Shown piece after piece: positions 8,046-16,757 of a stretch of 64,000 nt of DNA; position 1 is the stretch's first letter, and each line of letters opens with the position of its first letter. This DNA is from DATLLN01 sp963809205. GTDB lineage: Bacteria > Actinomycetota > Thermoleophilia > Gaiellales > JAICJC01. Made by a program: the position numbers and the translations under genes. Location: NCBI GenBank assembly GCA_963809205.1, contig CAWEIS010000025.1, positions 248,001 to 312,000 on the forward strand, in the 5' to 3' direction. The notes under the pieces are model-generated. The model was not told the origin of the DNA. It searched no databases and saw nothing but the letters and a program-made list of their open reading frames with translations.

Positions 8046-9647
8046 TCAGGCCGGAGCGGGGCGGTGCTGCGCCTTGGCGACGTACATCGCACGGTCGGCC
8101 GCACGGAACACGGCCGGTGGATCCTCGCCGTCTGCGGGGCAGGCGGCGACGCCGAAGCTGGCGCCGAGGTGGGCCAGCCGCGGGTCGCGGTTGGACGCCA
8201 TCACGTCGCGCACGCGGTCGACGACGGCGTGCGCCTCGGCGGCTCCAGCCTCGGGCAGCAGCAGGGCGAACTCGTCGCCGCCGATGCGGAATACGGCGTC
8301 CACCTCGCGGCGGCCGTCGGCGAGCAGCTCGGCGAACCCCTCGAGCGCCGCGTCGCCGGCGAGGTGCCCGCGGGCGTCGTTCAGCTGCTTGAAGCCGTCC
8401 AGGTCGCAGACGACCAGCGAGAATGGCCGGCCGTAGCGCACGTAGCGCGCGGACTCGGACGACAGCCGCTCGCTGAACACCCGGCGGTTGAGCAGCCGCG
8501 TCAGCGGGTCGTGGTCGGCGAGGAAGCGCATCTCCTCGAACTGCGCAGCGGCGTCCAGCGCCGTCGATGCCTGGTTGGCAAACACGCGCAGCGCCTGGAG
8601 CGTCCGCGGGCCGGGCACCAGCCGGTTGTGCGGGTCGTCGACCCAGATCACGCCGCTCAGGTCGCCGGTGCGGTCCCACAGCGGCACGAACAGCCAGTGG
8701 TCGGTCCACGCGTTGGGGCCGCGCCCGCTCATCTGCGAGTGGTACTGCCAGTGCCGCTCGTCGACCCGTCCCGCCGCCTGCTCGGGCGACAGCAGGTAGC
8801 AGCCCTCGACCTCGTACTCCTGCTCCATCAGCGGCGTCAGCTCGGCCAGCGTCATCTCGCTGGTCACCGTCTCGTCTGTCAGATCCCAGCCCACCGCCGC
8901 GCGGGCGACCAGCCGGCCCGTATCCGGGTCGGGCAGCTCGATCGCGAGCTTGGTAAAGCCCAGCGCGCGCTGGATGCCGAGGCACACGGACTCGAGGATC
9001 GTCTCGATCGAGAACGTCTCGGTCAGCTGGGACGACACCTGCAGCAGCTGCTCCAGCGCCTCCCGGTGGCGGCGTGCGGAGCCGCTCTCCTGGGCGCTCT
9101 GGATGGCCAGCGCAGCGTGGGCGGCGACCGCCACCAGCGCGTCGATGTCGTCGTCGTCCGGGTGCCTGCCGCCGGCCGGCTCGTCCACACCGAGGATCCC
9201 CAGCAGGTGGCCGTCGGAGTGGCGCAGCGGCACCACCAGCATGTCCTCGGGGTGCCACATCTCGGGGTCGTCGACCTCCGGGATGTCGGGGACGTAGGCG
9301 TTCGGGGTCATCGCCGACCAGTCGAACGTGCCGTGGCGGATCACGTAGGCGCCGCGCCGCTCGAAACGCTCGTCGAGGATCGGGTTCCACACGGCCCAGC
9401 CGCGGACGTCGCCGACCAGCGCCTCCAGCGCGGCCTCGCCGCCGTGGATGGCCTCGACCCGGAAGTCGTCCCACTCCGGGCGGTACAGGTTGATGACGAC
9501 GACGCCGTAGCCCAGCGAGTCGGCCGTCGTCCGGGCGATCGCCGCAAGCAGCGTGTCGACCTCGGCGCCGCTGCGCACCAGCCGGGTGACCTCGAGCAGG
9601 CCGCGCAGGCGGCCCGACGCGGAGCGCTTGTCGCCCGGCCCCGTCAT
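8046..9647 (-). CDS. Diguanylate cyclase with two GAF-like domains
   Basis: A 533-residue soluble protein: two GAF-like sensor regions (about residues 10-170 and 180-370), then a GGDEF domain. The active site RIGGDEFALLLPE is intact and an inhibitory RxxD (REVD) lies five residues before it, so it should make c-di-GMP and be feedback-controlled. No transmembrane segment is present, so the signal should be cytoplasmic, but the ligand is unknown. The start was set at ATG 9647, which overlaps the stop of the upstream paralogue as ATGA. The two proteins are similar throughout and arose by tandem duplication. Confidence 0.9.
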   Translation of the reverse strand: MTGPGDKRSASGRLRGLLEVTRLVRSGAEVDTLLAAIARTTADSLGYGVVVINLYRPEWDDFRVEAIHGGEAALEALVGDVRGWAVWNPILDERFERRGAYVIRHGTFDWSAMTPNAYVPDIPEVDDPEMWHPEDMLVVPLRHSDGHLLGILGVDEPAGGRHPDDDDIDALVAVAAHAALAIQSAQESGSARRHREALEQLLQVSSQLTETFSIETILESVCLGIQRALGFTKLAIELPDPDTGRLVARAAVGWDLTDETVTSEMTLAELTPLMEQEYEVEGCYLLSPEQAAGRVDERHWQYHSQMSGRGPNAWTDHWLFVPLWDRTGDLSGVIWVDDPHNRLVPGPRTLQALRVFANQASTALDAAAQFEEMRFLADHDPLTRLLNRRVFSERLSSESARYVRYGRPFSLVVCDLDGFKQLNDARGHLAGDAALEGFAELLADGRREVDAVFRIGGDEFALLLPEAGAAEAHAVVDRVRDVMASNRDPRLAHLGASFGVAACPADGEDPPAVFRAADRAMYVAKAQHRPAPA

Positions 9648-11248
9648 GCGGCAAAGTGCAGCTGTTCGCCGCACCGCTTCGCGCTGTACATGGCCAGGTC
9701 GGCGGCGCGGAAGATCGCCTCGGGATCGTCGCCGTCGCGGGGGAACACGGCGACGCCGAAGCTCGCCCGCAGCCCCTTGAGGAACGCCTGCTCGGAGCCG
9801 TGGAAGCCGCTCGAGATGCGCTCGACCACCGATCGCACGTTCGCCTCGTTGGTCTCCGGCAGCAGCAGCGCGAACTCGTCGCCGCCGATCCGGAACGCGA
9901 GGTCGGAGCGGCGGATGGCGCCGTCCAGCAGGCTGCCGAACAGCGCCAGCGCGGCATCGCCCGCCTCATGCCCGTGCCGGTCGTTCAGCTGCTTGAAGCC
10001 GTCAAGGTCGCACAGCACCAGCGCGAACGGCCGGTGGTAGCGGCCGGAGCGGGCGGCTTCGTCGGCGAGCCGGCGTGTGAACGAGCGGCGGTTGAACAGA
10101 TGCGTCAGCGAGTCGTGCTCGGCGAGGTAGCGCACCTCCTCGAAGTCGTTCGCCGCGTCGATCGCGGCCGCCGCCTGGTTGGCGAACACCCGCAGCGCCT
10201 GCAGCACGTCTCGGCCGGGGATCAGCCGGTCCTGGGGATCGTCCACCCAGATGACGCCCGACAGCTCGCCGTCCCTTCCGGCCAGCGGCACCAGCAGCCA
10301 GTGGCGGTTCCAGGCCAGCGGCCCGGCACCGTTGCGCTCGGATGCGTGCACCTGGCGGTCCGACGCCAGTCGCAGGAGGGCACCCTCGCGGTCGAGCAGG
10401 TAGCAGCCCTCCTGGCGGAACTCCGGGTCGAGCAGCCGCTGCACGGTCTCCACCGACATCGGCGGGCCGGCCTGCAGCGACTCGATCCTCCAGCCGGTGG
10501 CGTGGCGCACCTTGAGCAGGCCGTCCAGCGGGTCGACCAGATCGACGCTGACCTTGGTGAATCCGAGCGCGCGCCTGATCCCGTCGCCGACGCCGGCCAG
10601 CAGCACGTCGATCGACCGCGACTCGGTCAGCCGGGACGAGACGGTCAGCAACTCCCCGAGGCCGGCATGGTGGCGCGCGTCGGCCGCGGCCTCCTGCGCG
10701 CTCTCCAGCGCGAATCCGGCGTGGGCGGCCACGCCGGCCAGCACCTCCAGCTCATCGTCGGTGGGCTTGCGGCCGGACAGCGGCTCGTCCACCGAGATGA
10801 TGCCCAGCAGCTCGCCGCCGCCGTTCTCCAGCGGAACGAACAGCGCGTCGTCCGGATGCCAGGCGTCCGGGTCGTCGCTGGCGGCGATGTCCGGCGTGAA
10901 CGAGAGCATGTCGGCGCTCCAGTCGTATTCGCCGGCGGGGACGAGGTAGGCGCCGTTGCGGCGGAACCGGTCGTCCAGCAGGGGCTCCCAGGTCTCCCAG
11001 CCGCCCGCCGAGCCGAGCAGCTCGTCGCGCGCCCGATCGTCGCCGTGCACGGTCGCGACCAGGAAGTCGTTCCACGCCGGCCGGAACAGGTTGACCACCA
11101 CGGTGCGGTAGCCGAGCGACTCGGCGATCGTGTGGGCGACGGCGCCCAGGACGTCGTCCAGCTGGGCCTCGTTGCGGACGGCGCGGGTGACGTGGAACAG
11201 CCCGCGCAAGCGCGCGAGCGTTTCGAGATCGTCCGGAGGGATCGGCAT
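9644..11248 (-). CDS. Diguanylate cyclase with two GAF-like domains (paralogue)
   Basis: A 534-residue protein with the same plan as its downstream neighbour: two GAF-like regions and a C-terminal GGDEF domain with RIGGDEFALLLPE and an RxxD I-site (RRSD). Shared blocks between the two include GVIWVDDP, ALRVFANQA and VLCDLDGFKQLND or close variants. The sensor halves differ more than the cyclase halves, which suggests that the duplicated proteins answer to different signals or form heterodimers. It is divergent from the lipoprotein gene at 11295, and the 46-bp gap contains a perfect palindrome. Confidence 0.9.
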   Translation of the reverse strand: MPIPPDDLETLARLRGLFHVTRAVRNEAQLDDVLGAVAHTIAESLGYRTVVVNLFRPAWNDFLVATVHGDDRARDELLGSAGGWETWEPLLDDRFRRNGAYLVPAGEYDWSADMLSFTPDIAASDDPDAWHPDDALFVPLENGGGELLGIISVDEPLSGRKPTDDELEVLAGVAAHAGFALESAQEAAADARHHAGLGELLTVSSRLTESRSIDVLLAGVGDGIRRALGFTKVSVDLVDPLDGLLKVRHATGWRIESLQAGPPMSVETVQRLLDPEFRQEGCYLLDREGALLRLASDRQVHASERNGAGPLAWNRHWLLVPLAGRDGELSGVIWVDDPQDRLIPGRDVLQALRVFANQAAAAIDAANDFEEVRYLAEHDSLTHLFNRRSFTRRLADEAARSGRYHRPFALVLCDLDGFKQLNDRHGHEAGDAALALFGSLLDGAIRRSDLAFRIGGDEFALLLPETNEANVRSVVERISSGFHGSEQAFLKGLRASFGVAVFPRDGDDPEAIFRAADLAMYSAKRCGEQLHFAA

Positions 11249-11266
11249 AGAGGTGGACCGCCGTGA

Positions 11267-11278
11267 AGGATCGATCCT
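11267..11278. promoter_or_regulatory. 12-bp perfect palindrome between divergent genes
   Basis: AGGATCGATCCT lies in the 46-bp gap between the GGDEF gene (start 11248, minus) and the lipoprotein gene (start 11295, plus). It ends 1 nt before a TAAGTT hexamer (11280-11285) that could be the -10 for a leaderless lipoprotein mRNA. The placement fits an operator affecting both genes, but no regulator can be assigned. Confidence 0.35.
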
Positions 11279-11294
11279 CTAAGTTTGTCGGCGC

Positions 11295-12111
11295 GTGCGC
11301 AAGACCCTTGAGCTTCTGGCGGTGGCGGCCGTGGTCTCGGTCACCGCGGGATGCGGTGGCGGGCCCAGCGCGGAGTCGATGCCGGGGGACGCGCGAGCGC
11401 TCGCCGTGGCGCCCGATTTCGCCGGCACGCTGTGGGCCGCGCTCGGGTCGGACGCCTACCGCACGCAGGATGGCGGCCGCTCGTGGACCCGCGTCCCCAG
11501 CGCCCGTGAGGGGGACGGTGTCGCGTTCACCGAGAAGTACACGTATCTGGTCGGGCCGTCGGGCGGAGAGATCGCGGACTTCGGTGGCAGCCGCGCGGCG
11601 CCGCTGACCCGCACGCCGGCGTCGTTCGTGTCCGTTGCGTCGCCGTACCACAAGACCAACAGGCTGTACGCGCTGGACGGGGACGGCGGCATGTGGGTGA
11701 GCGTCAACGCCGGCCGCACCTGGTCGCGGCTGCGGGCGGACGGGCTGTCCGGCGGCTGCGTCACGGTGGCCGCGGTACGCGACCTGGTCACCGAGCCGGA
11801 CATCGTGTACGTCGCCTGCGGAGCCGACGGCCTCTGGTCGTCTCACGACCTGGGCGCGTCGTTTCACAAGGTCGGCCGGCATCGGCGACGCGCGCTCGGT
11901 GGCGATGACCACGGACGACCAGAACCTGGTGCTGGTGGCGGCCGGCGACGGCATCTACCGGTCGACCGACCGGGGTAAGACCTTCGCGCGAGTGTCTGAC
12001 GCGGTCGCCTCCGCCGTCGCCTTCGATCCTCGCAACCGGCGGCTGGCCTACGCCGCGGCGGACGGACGGCTGCTGCGCTCGACCGACGCCGGGGCATCAT
12101 GGCCGTCGTGA
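11295..12111 (+). pseudogene. Lipoprotein with BNR/sialidase-like repeats, one frameshift
   Basis: A secreted lipoprotein: signal peptide RKTLELLAVAAVVSV with lipobox VTAGC, then repeated BNR-type blades such as AYRTQDGGRSWTRV, MWVSVNAGRTWSRL, LWSSHDLGASFHKV, IYRSTDRGKTFARV and LLRSTDAGASW, as in beta-propeller proteins of the photosystem stability/glycosyl hydrolase superfamily. An extra C near 11877 shifts the frame after FHKVG; reading resumes with IGDARSVAMTTDDQN in the next frame. One-base correction gives about 271 residues. The TGA stop lies inside a hairpin element. The ligand or substrate is unknown. Confidence 0.8.
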
Positions 12112-12138
12112 AAAAAAGCGTCAGACCCCGTTTTTTCA
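12109..12138. repeat. GGGGTCAGACCCC-type hairpin element, copy 2
   Basis: Arms TGAAAAAA and TTTTTTCA flank a partly altered core, GCGTCAGACCCC. The left arm supplies the TGA stop of the lipoprotein gene and the right arm supplies, on the other strand, the TGA stop of the thioesterase gene. The A and T arms make it a good bidirectional intrinsic terminator between converging genes. The arm sequence differs from the other copies but pairing is kept. Confidence 0.8.
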
Positions 12139-12519
12139 GTGACTCAACCACTCGGGCACGCGCGTCGGCCGCATCGTCGCGCGGTCGACGCACGCGTGGC
12201 GCGTGAAACCGGTCGCGTGCAACCGCTCGCCGACCAGCAGCCGGTAGGCGAAGCGGAACGAGGCGCGGCCCCGCTCGTCGATGGTCGTCTCGACGATCAC
12301 CTCGTCGTCGAACCGCAGCGGCTGCAGGTAGCGGATGCCCGCCTCGACAACGACCATGTCGATGCCGCCGTCGTGCACCTCCGCATAGCTGTGGCCCATC
12401 GCCCGCAGGTGCTCGATGCGGCCGACCTCGAAGTACTGCAGGTAGATGGCATTGTTGGCAACACCCATCGCATCGGTCTCGCCGAACCGGACGCGGATCG
12501 CCGTGCGGTGCGTGCTCAT
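12136..12519 (-). CDS. Acyl-CoA thioesterase, 4HBT/YbgC family
   Basis: A 127-residue hotdog-fold thioesterase. The family signature is clear: VRFGETDAMGVANNAIYLQY with the catalytic Asp, then EVGRIEHLRAMGHSYAE. It would hydrolyse short or aromatic acyl-CoA thioesters. The start was placed at ATG 12519 (MSTHRTAIRV) because the hotdog fold starts directly afterwards; an upstream extension would run through the divergent promoter. Its TGA lies in the palindrome shared with the lipoprotein gene. No pathway partner is adjacent. Confidence 0.87.
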   Translation of the reverse strand: MSTHRTAIRVRFGETDAMGVANNAIYLQYFEVGRIEHLRAMGHSYAEVHDGGIDMVVVEAGIRYLQPLRFDDEVIVETTIDERGRASFRFAYRLLVGERLHATGFTRHACVDRATMRPTRVPEWLSH

Positions 12520-12594
12520 CCTGTCGAGGGTAGTGGAGCTCGTCCCGGGTTGATACGGTGGGACGGTCAGCTCGTCTCCTCCAAAGGGGTCCGC

Positions 12595-12912
12595 ATGGAC
12601 GAACAAGAGCAGCGTGGCAGCGGCCTGATCGACCGCGTCGCCAAGGTCAAGTCGGAGGCCGCGAAGCGGGTTCCGGGAGCCAACGCGGGAGCACCCGTCG
12701 TCTCGGCAACCCGCGAGCGTGCACAGGCCGCCGGCCGGGCCGCCGTCAGCCAGCTTCCCGCGACGCGGGAGGACGTGCAGAGGCTCCAGACCTCGCTCGA
12801 CCGGATCGAGGCCGAACTGGTGCACCTGGCGGCGAAGGTCGATGCGCTCAAGCCCGCACGACGGGCGGCGTCACCCCGCAGCACCGCCGGGAGCACGAAG
12901 GAGAAGAGCTGA
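12595..12912 (+). CDS. Hypothetical protein with C-terminal coiled coil
   Basis: A 105-residue protein, charged and alanine-rich, with no membrane segment. Residues 55-85, around TREDVQRLQTSLDRIEAELV, form a strong heptad pattern of a coiled coil, and the ends are basic and probably disordered. The ATG at 12595 follows AAAGGGG, and a GATACGGT sequence about 40 bp upstream could hold the -10. No family was recognised. Its last 42 bp overlap the 3' end of the converging lipid kinase gene. Confidence 0.6.
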   Translation: MDEQEQRGSGLIDRVAKVKSEAAKRVPGANAGAPVVSATRERAQAAGRAAVSQLPATREDVQRLQTSLDRIEAELVHLAAKVDALKPARRAASPRSTAGSTKEKS

Positions 12913-13809
12913 CGGCACGACGGTGAACGAAGCTGGGGTGATCCCCGGCCCCTCGCCGTCGACCTCGATCGGCAACGGCACCTGCGGGGTGACCGTGACG
13001 CTGCGCGCGCGCACAATCTGGGCCTTCGGGTGGGTGACGTGCGTGCCCCGGTAGAGCTTGTGCAGGTTGCGCGCCAGGTCGGCCTTCGACACGTCGCCCC
13101 AGACCAGCACGTCGAGCATCCCGTCCGATGGATCCGCGTCGGGCAGGATCTTCATGCCGCCGGCGAAATACCGGCAGTTGGCGACGATCACGTTGTTCGA
13201 CACCAGTTCCGAGCGCTCGCCGTCGATCTCGACGACGAAACGCGAGTTGCGGTACCCGACGAACGTCGACACGGCGGCCCAGGCGAACGCCGCCGTCGCG
13301 CCCAGCGGCTTGCCCGAGCGATTGACGCGGTCGGCGGCGATGCCGGTCATGCCCGCGCTGGCGATGTTCGCGAAGTACCGGCCCTCGGGCGCGCCGTCGT
13401 GGTTCGTGTACTCGATCCTGCCGACGTCGATCCGGCGGGTGGTGCCATTGTGGACAACGTCCAACGCCTTGTCCGTGTTCTTGGGAATCGCGAACGTGCG
13501 GATGAAGTCGCAGCCCGATCCGCGCGCGATCACCGCCATCTCGCACGAGTGGTGGGTGCCGGCCTCGACGAGCCCGTTGGCCACCTCGGAGACGGTGCCG
13601 TCGCCGCCCACGGCAACGACCAGCTGCGCTCCCGTGGAGGCCGCCTCGCGCGCCAGCTCGACCGCATGGCCGGCCTGCTCAGTCAGGCGGACGTCGACGT
13701 CCAGCCCCAACTCCTGCGCCCGGCGCGCGATCTCCGGCCACTGGCGGGCCGTCTTGCCGTTGGCCGACGCCGGGTTGACCACCATCACGGTGGCGGTCGA
13801 GCCGCTCAC
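12871..13809 (-). CDS. Diacylglycerol kinase/LCB5-family lipid kinase
   Basis: A 312-residue DAGK-catalytic-domain protein. It has the nucleotide-binding NPASANGKTARQW and the signature GGDGTVSEVANGL, then ARGSGCDFIRTFAIP and the C-terminal sandwich with FAGGMKILPDADPSDGMLDV. Family members phosphorylate diacylglycerol, sphingoid bases or related lipids; which one cannot be told. The GTG at 13809 overlaps the TGA of the nucleoside phosphorylase gene (GTGA). The 3' end overlaps the converging coiled-coil gene by 42 bp. Confidence 0.88.
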   Translation of the reverse strand: MSGSTATVMVVNPASANGKTARQWPEIARRAQELGLDVDVRLTEQAGHAVELAREAASTGAQLVVAVGGDGTVSEVANGLVEAGTHHSCEMAVIARGSGCDFIRTFAIPKNTDKALDVVHNGTTRRIDVGRIEYTNHDGAPEGRYFANIASAGMTGIAADRVNRSGKPLGATAAFAWAAVSTFVGYRNSRFVVEIDGERSELVSNNVIVANCRYFAGGMKILPDADPSDGMLDVLVWGDVSKADLARNLHKLYRGTHVTHPKAQIVRARSVTVTPQVPLPIEVDGEGPGITPASFTVVPSALLLRAPGGAAG

Positions 13810-14522
13810 GCCTTCTCGTCGATCGCCGCAGCCAGGCCCAGCTGCGTCATCCGCGCGACGCCGTCGGCCAGCGCCTGGTCGCCGATCCGCACCGGCTCGC
13901 CCTCACCGACCAGATCGGAGACTGTGAGGATGCAGGCCGTGCGCACACCGCGGATCGCCCCGATCGTGAACAGCACCGCTGCCTCCATCTCGACGGCCAG
14001 CACGCCGCGCGCGGCCCAGCGCCGGTGGCGCTCGGGATCGGGGTCGTAGAAGGTGTCCGAGGTGGCGATCGCGCCGACATGTGGCCGCACGCCCAGACCC
14101 TTGGCGGCGTGGATCGCCCCGTGCGTCAGCCCGAAGTGCGCGGTGGGCGCGTGCGCCTCGCCGCCGGTGTAGCGCAGCGCCGTCCCGTCGGCCGGCACGG
14201 CCGAGAGCGCGATCACCAGGTCGCCGAGTCCGAGCTGCGGCTGCAGCCCGCCGCACGTCCCGATCCGGATCAGGCGGTCGGCGCCGAGCTGGATCAGCTC
14301 CTCGATCACGATGGCCGCGCTGGGCGCGCCCATCCCCGTCGCCTGCACAGACACCGGGACACCGTGGTGGGTGCCGGTGAATCCCAGCAGCCCGCGCTCG
14401 CCGTTGACCTGGCTGGCGTCGTCGAGAAACTCCTCGGCCACCCGCCGGGCGCGGAGCGGGTCACCCGGGAGCAGCACCGCCGGCGCGTAGTCGCCCGGCT
14501 CGGCACGGAGGTGGATGGGCAT
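13806..14522 (-). CDS. deoD: Purine/uridine nucleoside phosphorylase, DeoD/Udp type
   Basis: A 238-residue hexameric-type nucleoside phosphorylase that splits nucleosides with phosphate to base and ribose-1-phosphate. Motifs: LLPGDPLRARRVAEEFLD at the N-terminus, the phosphate-binding GTCGGLQPQLGLGDLVIA, and VLAVEMEAAVLFTIGA, where the acidic residues bind ribose. The segment ILTVSDLVG carries an Asp in the base-recognition loop, as in purine-specific enzymes, which favours DeoD over Udp, though not decisively. It is coupled to the lipid kinase by a GTGA overlap and follows the methyltransferase by 11 nt. Confidence 0.87.
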   Translation of the reverse strand: MPIHLRAEPGDYAPAVLLPGDPLRARRVAEEFLDDASQVNGERGLLGFTGTHHGVPVSVQATGMGAPSAAIVIEELIQLGADRLIRIGTCGGLQPQLGLGDLVIALSAVPADGTALRYTGGEAHAPTAHFGLTHGAIHAAKGLGVRPHVGAIATSDTFYDPDPERHRRWAARGVLAVEMEAAVLFTIGAIRGVRTACILTVSDLVGEGEPVRIGDQALADGVARMTQLGLAAAIDEKA

Positions 14523-14533
14523 GGCGCGTGAGC

Positions 14534-15388
14534 TTACATCGGCCGGTGGGCGGCGACGCCGAGGCTGACGCCGGGCAACACCAGGCCGTCAGCGGTGCGG
14601 TAGGTGGCGAGATTCTCGTCGACCCGGCGGCGGATCCGGGCGAGCCGGTCGTCGTCGAGCGGCGCCAGCGCCCTCGCGGCCGATGGCGACAGCGCCGTCT
14701 GCACGCGCCAGTACTCGTCCCGTCGACGTACGTCCAGTTCGCCGGGATCCGGTCGACCACGACGCCGGCGAACCCGGCGCCGGCGACCAGGTCGCGCAGC
14801 CGCGCCTCGTCGCCCAGGGCGAAGATGCTGGGTCCGCTCTCCGGGCCGGACGGCTGGATCAATCCCTCCTCGATCAGCACGCCCATGACCACGGCCGGCC
14901 ACGGGTTGTCCTCCGGAGCCCCCCAGACGACCGCGGCCAGGCGACCGCCCGGCCGCAGCACCCGCAGCACTTCTGCCAGGCACGCCGCCGGGTCGGCCAT
15001 CAGCATCAGGCCCCAGCGGCAGACCACGGCGTCGACGCTCGCGTCGGGCAGCTCCAGGCGCTCGGCGTCCATCACCCGCGCCTCGACGTTGTCCAGGCCG
15101 AGATCGGCCGCGCTGCGGAGCGCCGCCTCCACCATCGCCGGCGCCTGGTCGGTCTCGATCACGCGTCCGCCGGGGCCGACGATCGCCGCGGCCCGCATCC
15201 CGGTCTCGCCCGTGCCGCACGCCAGCTCGAGCACCGTCTGCGCCGGGCGCAGTTCGGCGTGCCCGGTCAGCCACGGCGTGACGCAGCGCCGCTGCCCGGG
15301 AGACCGCGGCCCGCTCGCGCTCCCATGCGCCGGCAGCCGACTGCCAGCTGGTGCGGCTCTGCTCGCGGTATGCGCTAGCTTCATCCAT
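14534..15388 (-). pseudogene. Class I SAM-dependent methyltransferase, two frameshifts
   Basis: A UbiE/COQ5-like methyltransferase. After MDEASAYREQSRTSWQSAAG the frame breaks near 15300 (one extra base); the next frame carries SAM motif I, VLELACGTGETGMRAA, then DAVVCRWGLMLMADP and LRVLRPGGRLAAVVWG. A missing base near 14738 returns reading to the first frame at DEYWRVQTALSPS, ending AAHRPM. Corrected, it is a normal protein of about 284 residues. Its ATG at 15388 is separated by one base from the GTG of the divergent gene. The methyl acceptor is unknown. Confidence 0.8.
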
Positions 15389-15402
15389 CGTGCCTGAGCG
15401 TA
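15376..15402. promoter_or_regulatory. Interlocked divergent leaderless promoters
   Basis: The plus-strand hexamer TAGCTT (15376-15381) lies 8 nt before the GTG at 15390, and the minus-strand hexamer TACGCT (15402-15397) lies 8 nt before the ATG at 15388. Each -10 therefore sits inside the first codons of the opposite gene, and the two start codons are one base apart. A GCGACA hexamer at 15425-15420 could be the minus-strand -35; the plus-strand -35 is weak. Confidence 0.5.
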
Positions 15403-16193
15403 CAGTGACGGTCGCCGGGTGTCGCGTCGCGATGCACGACCTGGGTGAGGGCAGCCCCGTCGTGCTGCTGCACGGGCTCCTCGGGTCGCCGCACTACCTG
15501 CTGCCGCTGGCCCGGTCGCTTGCCCGGTCGGGGCGCAGGGTGCTCGTCCCGTGGCTGCCCGGGCACGGACCGAGCGACCGGCTCGAGCCCTTCGGATTCG
15601 ACGCTGCCGCCGACCTGCTGGCCGACGCAGCGGCCGCCGCCGGCGCCGAGCGCCCCGCCGTGGCCGGCCACTCGTTCGGCGCGCCGCTTGCCGTGACCTG
15701 GGCGTCCCGGCGGCCGGTCTCCTCCCTGGTCGCCGCCTCGCCCGTCGGGGTGGCCCCGCTCGCCCTCGGGCCCGCGCTGCGGGCGCTGCGCTTCAGCCGC
15801 GCGATCGCGCGCGCCGCCCCGTCGGCCGCGGCGCCGCTGGCGGGCAACCGGCTCGGGCGGCGGTTGGTGTTCGGGTGGTTCGTCGGCATGGCCCGGCCGG
15901 ACGCCGTCGACCCGGCCATGGGCGCCGATCTGGTGCGGGCGGCGGCGACGGCGGAGCCCGGCCTGCGGGCGATGCTGACCGAGTTGCAGCGGCTCGACCT
16001 GACGGACGCCGCCCGGCTGGTGGACTGCCCCTCGCTGGTCACCTGGGGGGAGCTCGACCGCGACGGCATCCTCAACGGCCCGGGGCTGGCGGCGGCCCTC
16101 CGCTGCCGGACCCGCGTGCTGCGAGGAGCCGGTCACATGCCGATGCTGGAGGCGCCCTACGCGTTCCGGGTCGCCCTGCAGGGGTTCGTCTAA
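15390..16193 (+). CDS. Alpha/beta hydrolase
   Basis: A 267-residue alpha/beta-hydrolase with oxyanion-hole motif VVLLHGLLGSPHYLLPLA, strand VLVPWLPGHGPSDR, nucleophile elbow AGHSFGAPLAV, an acid in TWGELDRDG and catalytic His in GAGHMPMLEAP. The reaction cannot be assigned beyond ester, amide or C-C bond hydrolysis. The GTG at 15390 was chosen because homology begins at once (TVTVAGCRVAMHDLG) and TAGCTT lies 8 nt upstream. Its TAA stop starts the TAACCT hexamer used by the next gene. Confidence 0.86.
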   Translation: MPERTVTVAGCRVAMHDLGEGSPVVLLHGLLGSPHYLLPLARSLARSGRRVLVPWLPGHGPSDRLEPFGFDAAADLLADAAAAAGAERPAVAGHSFGAPLAVTWASRRPVSSLVAASPVGVAPLALGPALRALRFSRAIARAAPSAAAPLAGNRLGRRLVFGWFVGMARPDAVDPAMGADLVRAAATAEPGLRAMLTELQRLDLTDAARLVDCPSLVTWGELDRDGILNGPGLAAALRCRTRVLRGAGHMPMLEAPYAFRVALQGFV

Positions 16194-16202
16194 CCTGCAA
16201 CG

Positions 16203-16757
16203 GTGTCCTCCCGGACGGATCCGTGGCATTGCGCGGCGTGCGGCGCTCCCGCAGACCTCGCGCCCCGATCGGCCGAGGTAGCGCTCGTCCGGCTCGCCCT
16301 CAACGGCGAGGACGGGTTCGAGTTCGGCTCCGCAGGGATCGAGCCGGCGATCGAGCCGCTGCTCCAGCGCTGCCCATGCGGCGGCAGCCTGGTGCCGGGC
16401 GACGGCACCGGCGCGCCGTTGCGCGCGGCGTTCGACCGGGAAGCCCTGCGGCCGGTTGCGGTGCAGGGCATGGAGGTGCTCGACGCCTCCGCCGACGGCC
16501 GCCTGACCGGCCTGCGCCAGGCGTGGCGTCCGAGGGTGCTGCCGCTGCTCGGCCGCGAGTCCGAGCTCGAGCGCGAAGAGGTGCTGCGCGCCCGCCTGGA
16601 GGACAAGCTCGAGCGGCTCCAGTACGAGCTGCAGCACGCCACCGCCGTGGGCGACCAGGATGCGGCCGAGGCTGCGCACGCCCGCTACATCGAGCTGGGA
16701 ACCACCTACGTCCGCCGGTTCGTCGCCCGCGATGAGCGCGCCGAAGCACCTTCCTGA
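16203..16757 (+). CDS. Zinc-ribbon protein with C-terminal coiled coil
   Basis: A 184-residue protein of unknown function. Two CxxC-type pairs, WHCAACGAPADL near residue 8 and RCPCGGSL near residue 57, could form a zinc ribbon. The C-terminal third is a charged helix rich in Leu and Glu (LEDKLERLQYELQHA), probably a coiled coil. The GTG at 16203 lies 6 nt behind TAACCT (16191-16196), so the message is likely leaderless. It overlaps tilS by 26 bp, so a regulatory or structural link with tRNA modification is possible but unproved. Confidence 0.7.
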   Translation: MSSRTDPWHCAACGAPADLAPRSAEVALVRLALNGEDGFEFGSAGIEPAIEPLLQRCPCGGSLVPGDGTGAPLRAAFDREALRPVAVQGMEVLDASADGRLTGLRQAWRPRVLPLLGRESELEREEVLRARLEDKLERLQYELQHATAVGDQDAAEAAHARYIELGTTYVRRFVARDERAEAPS

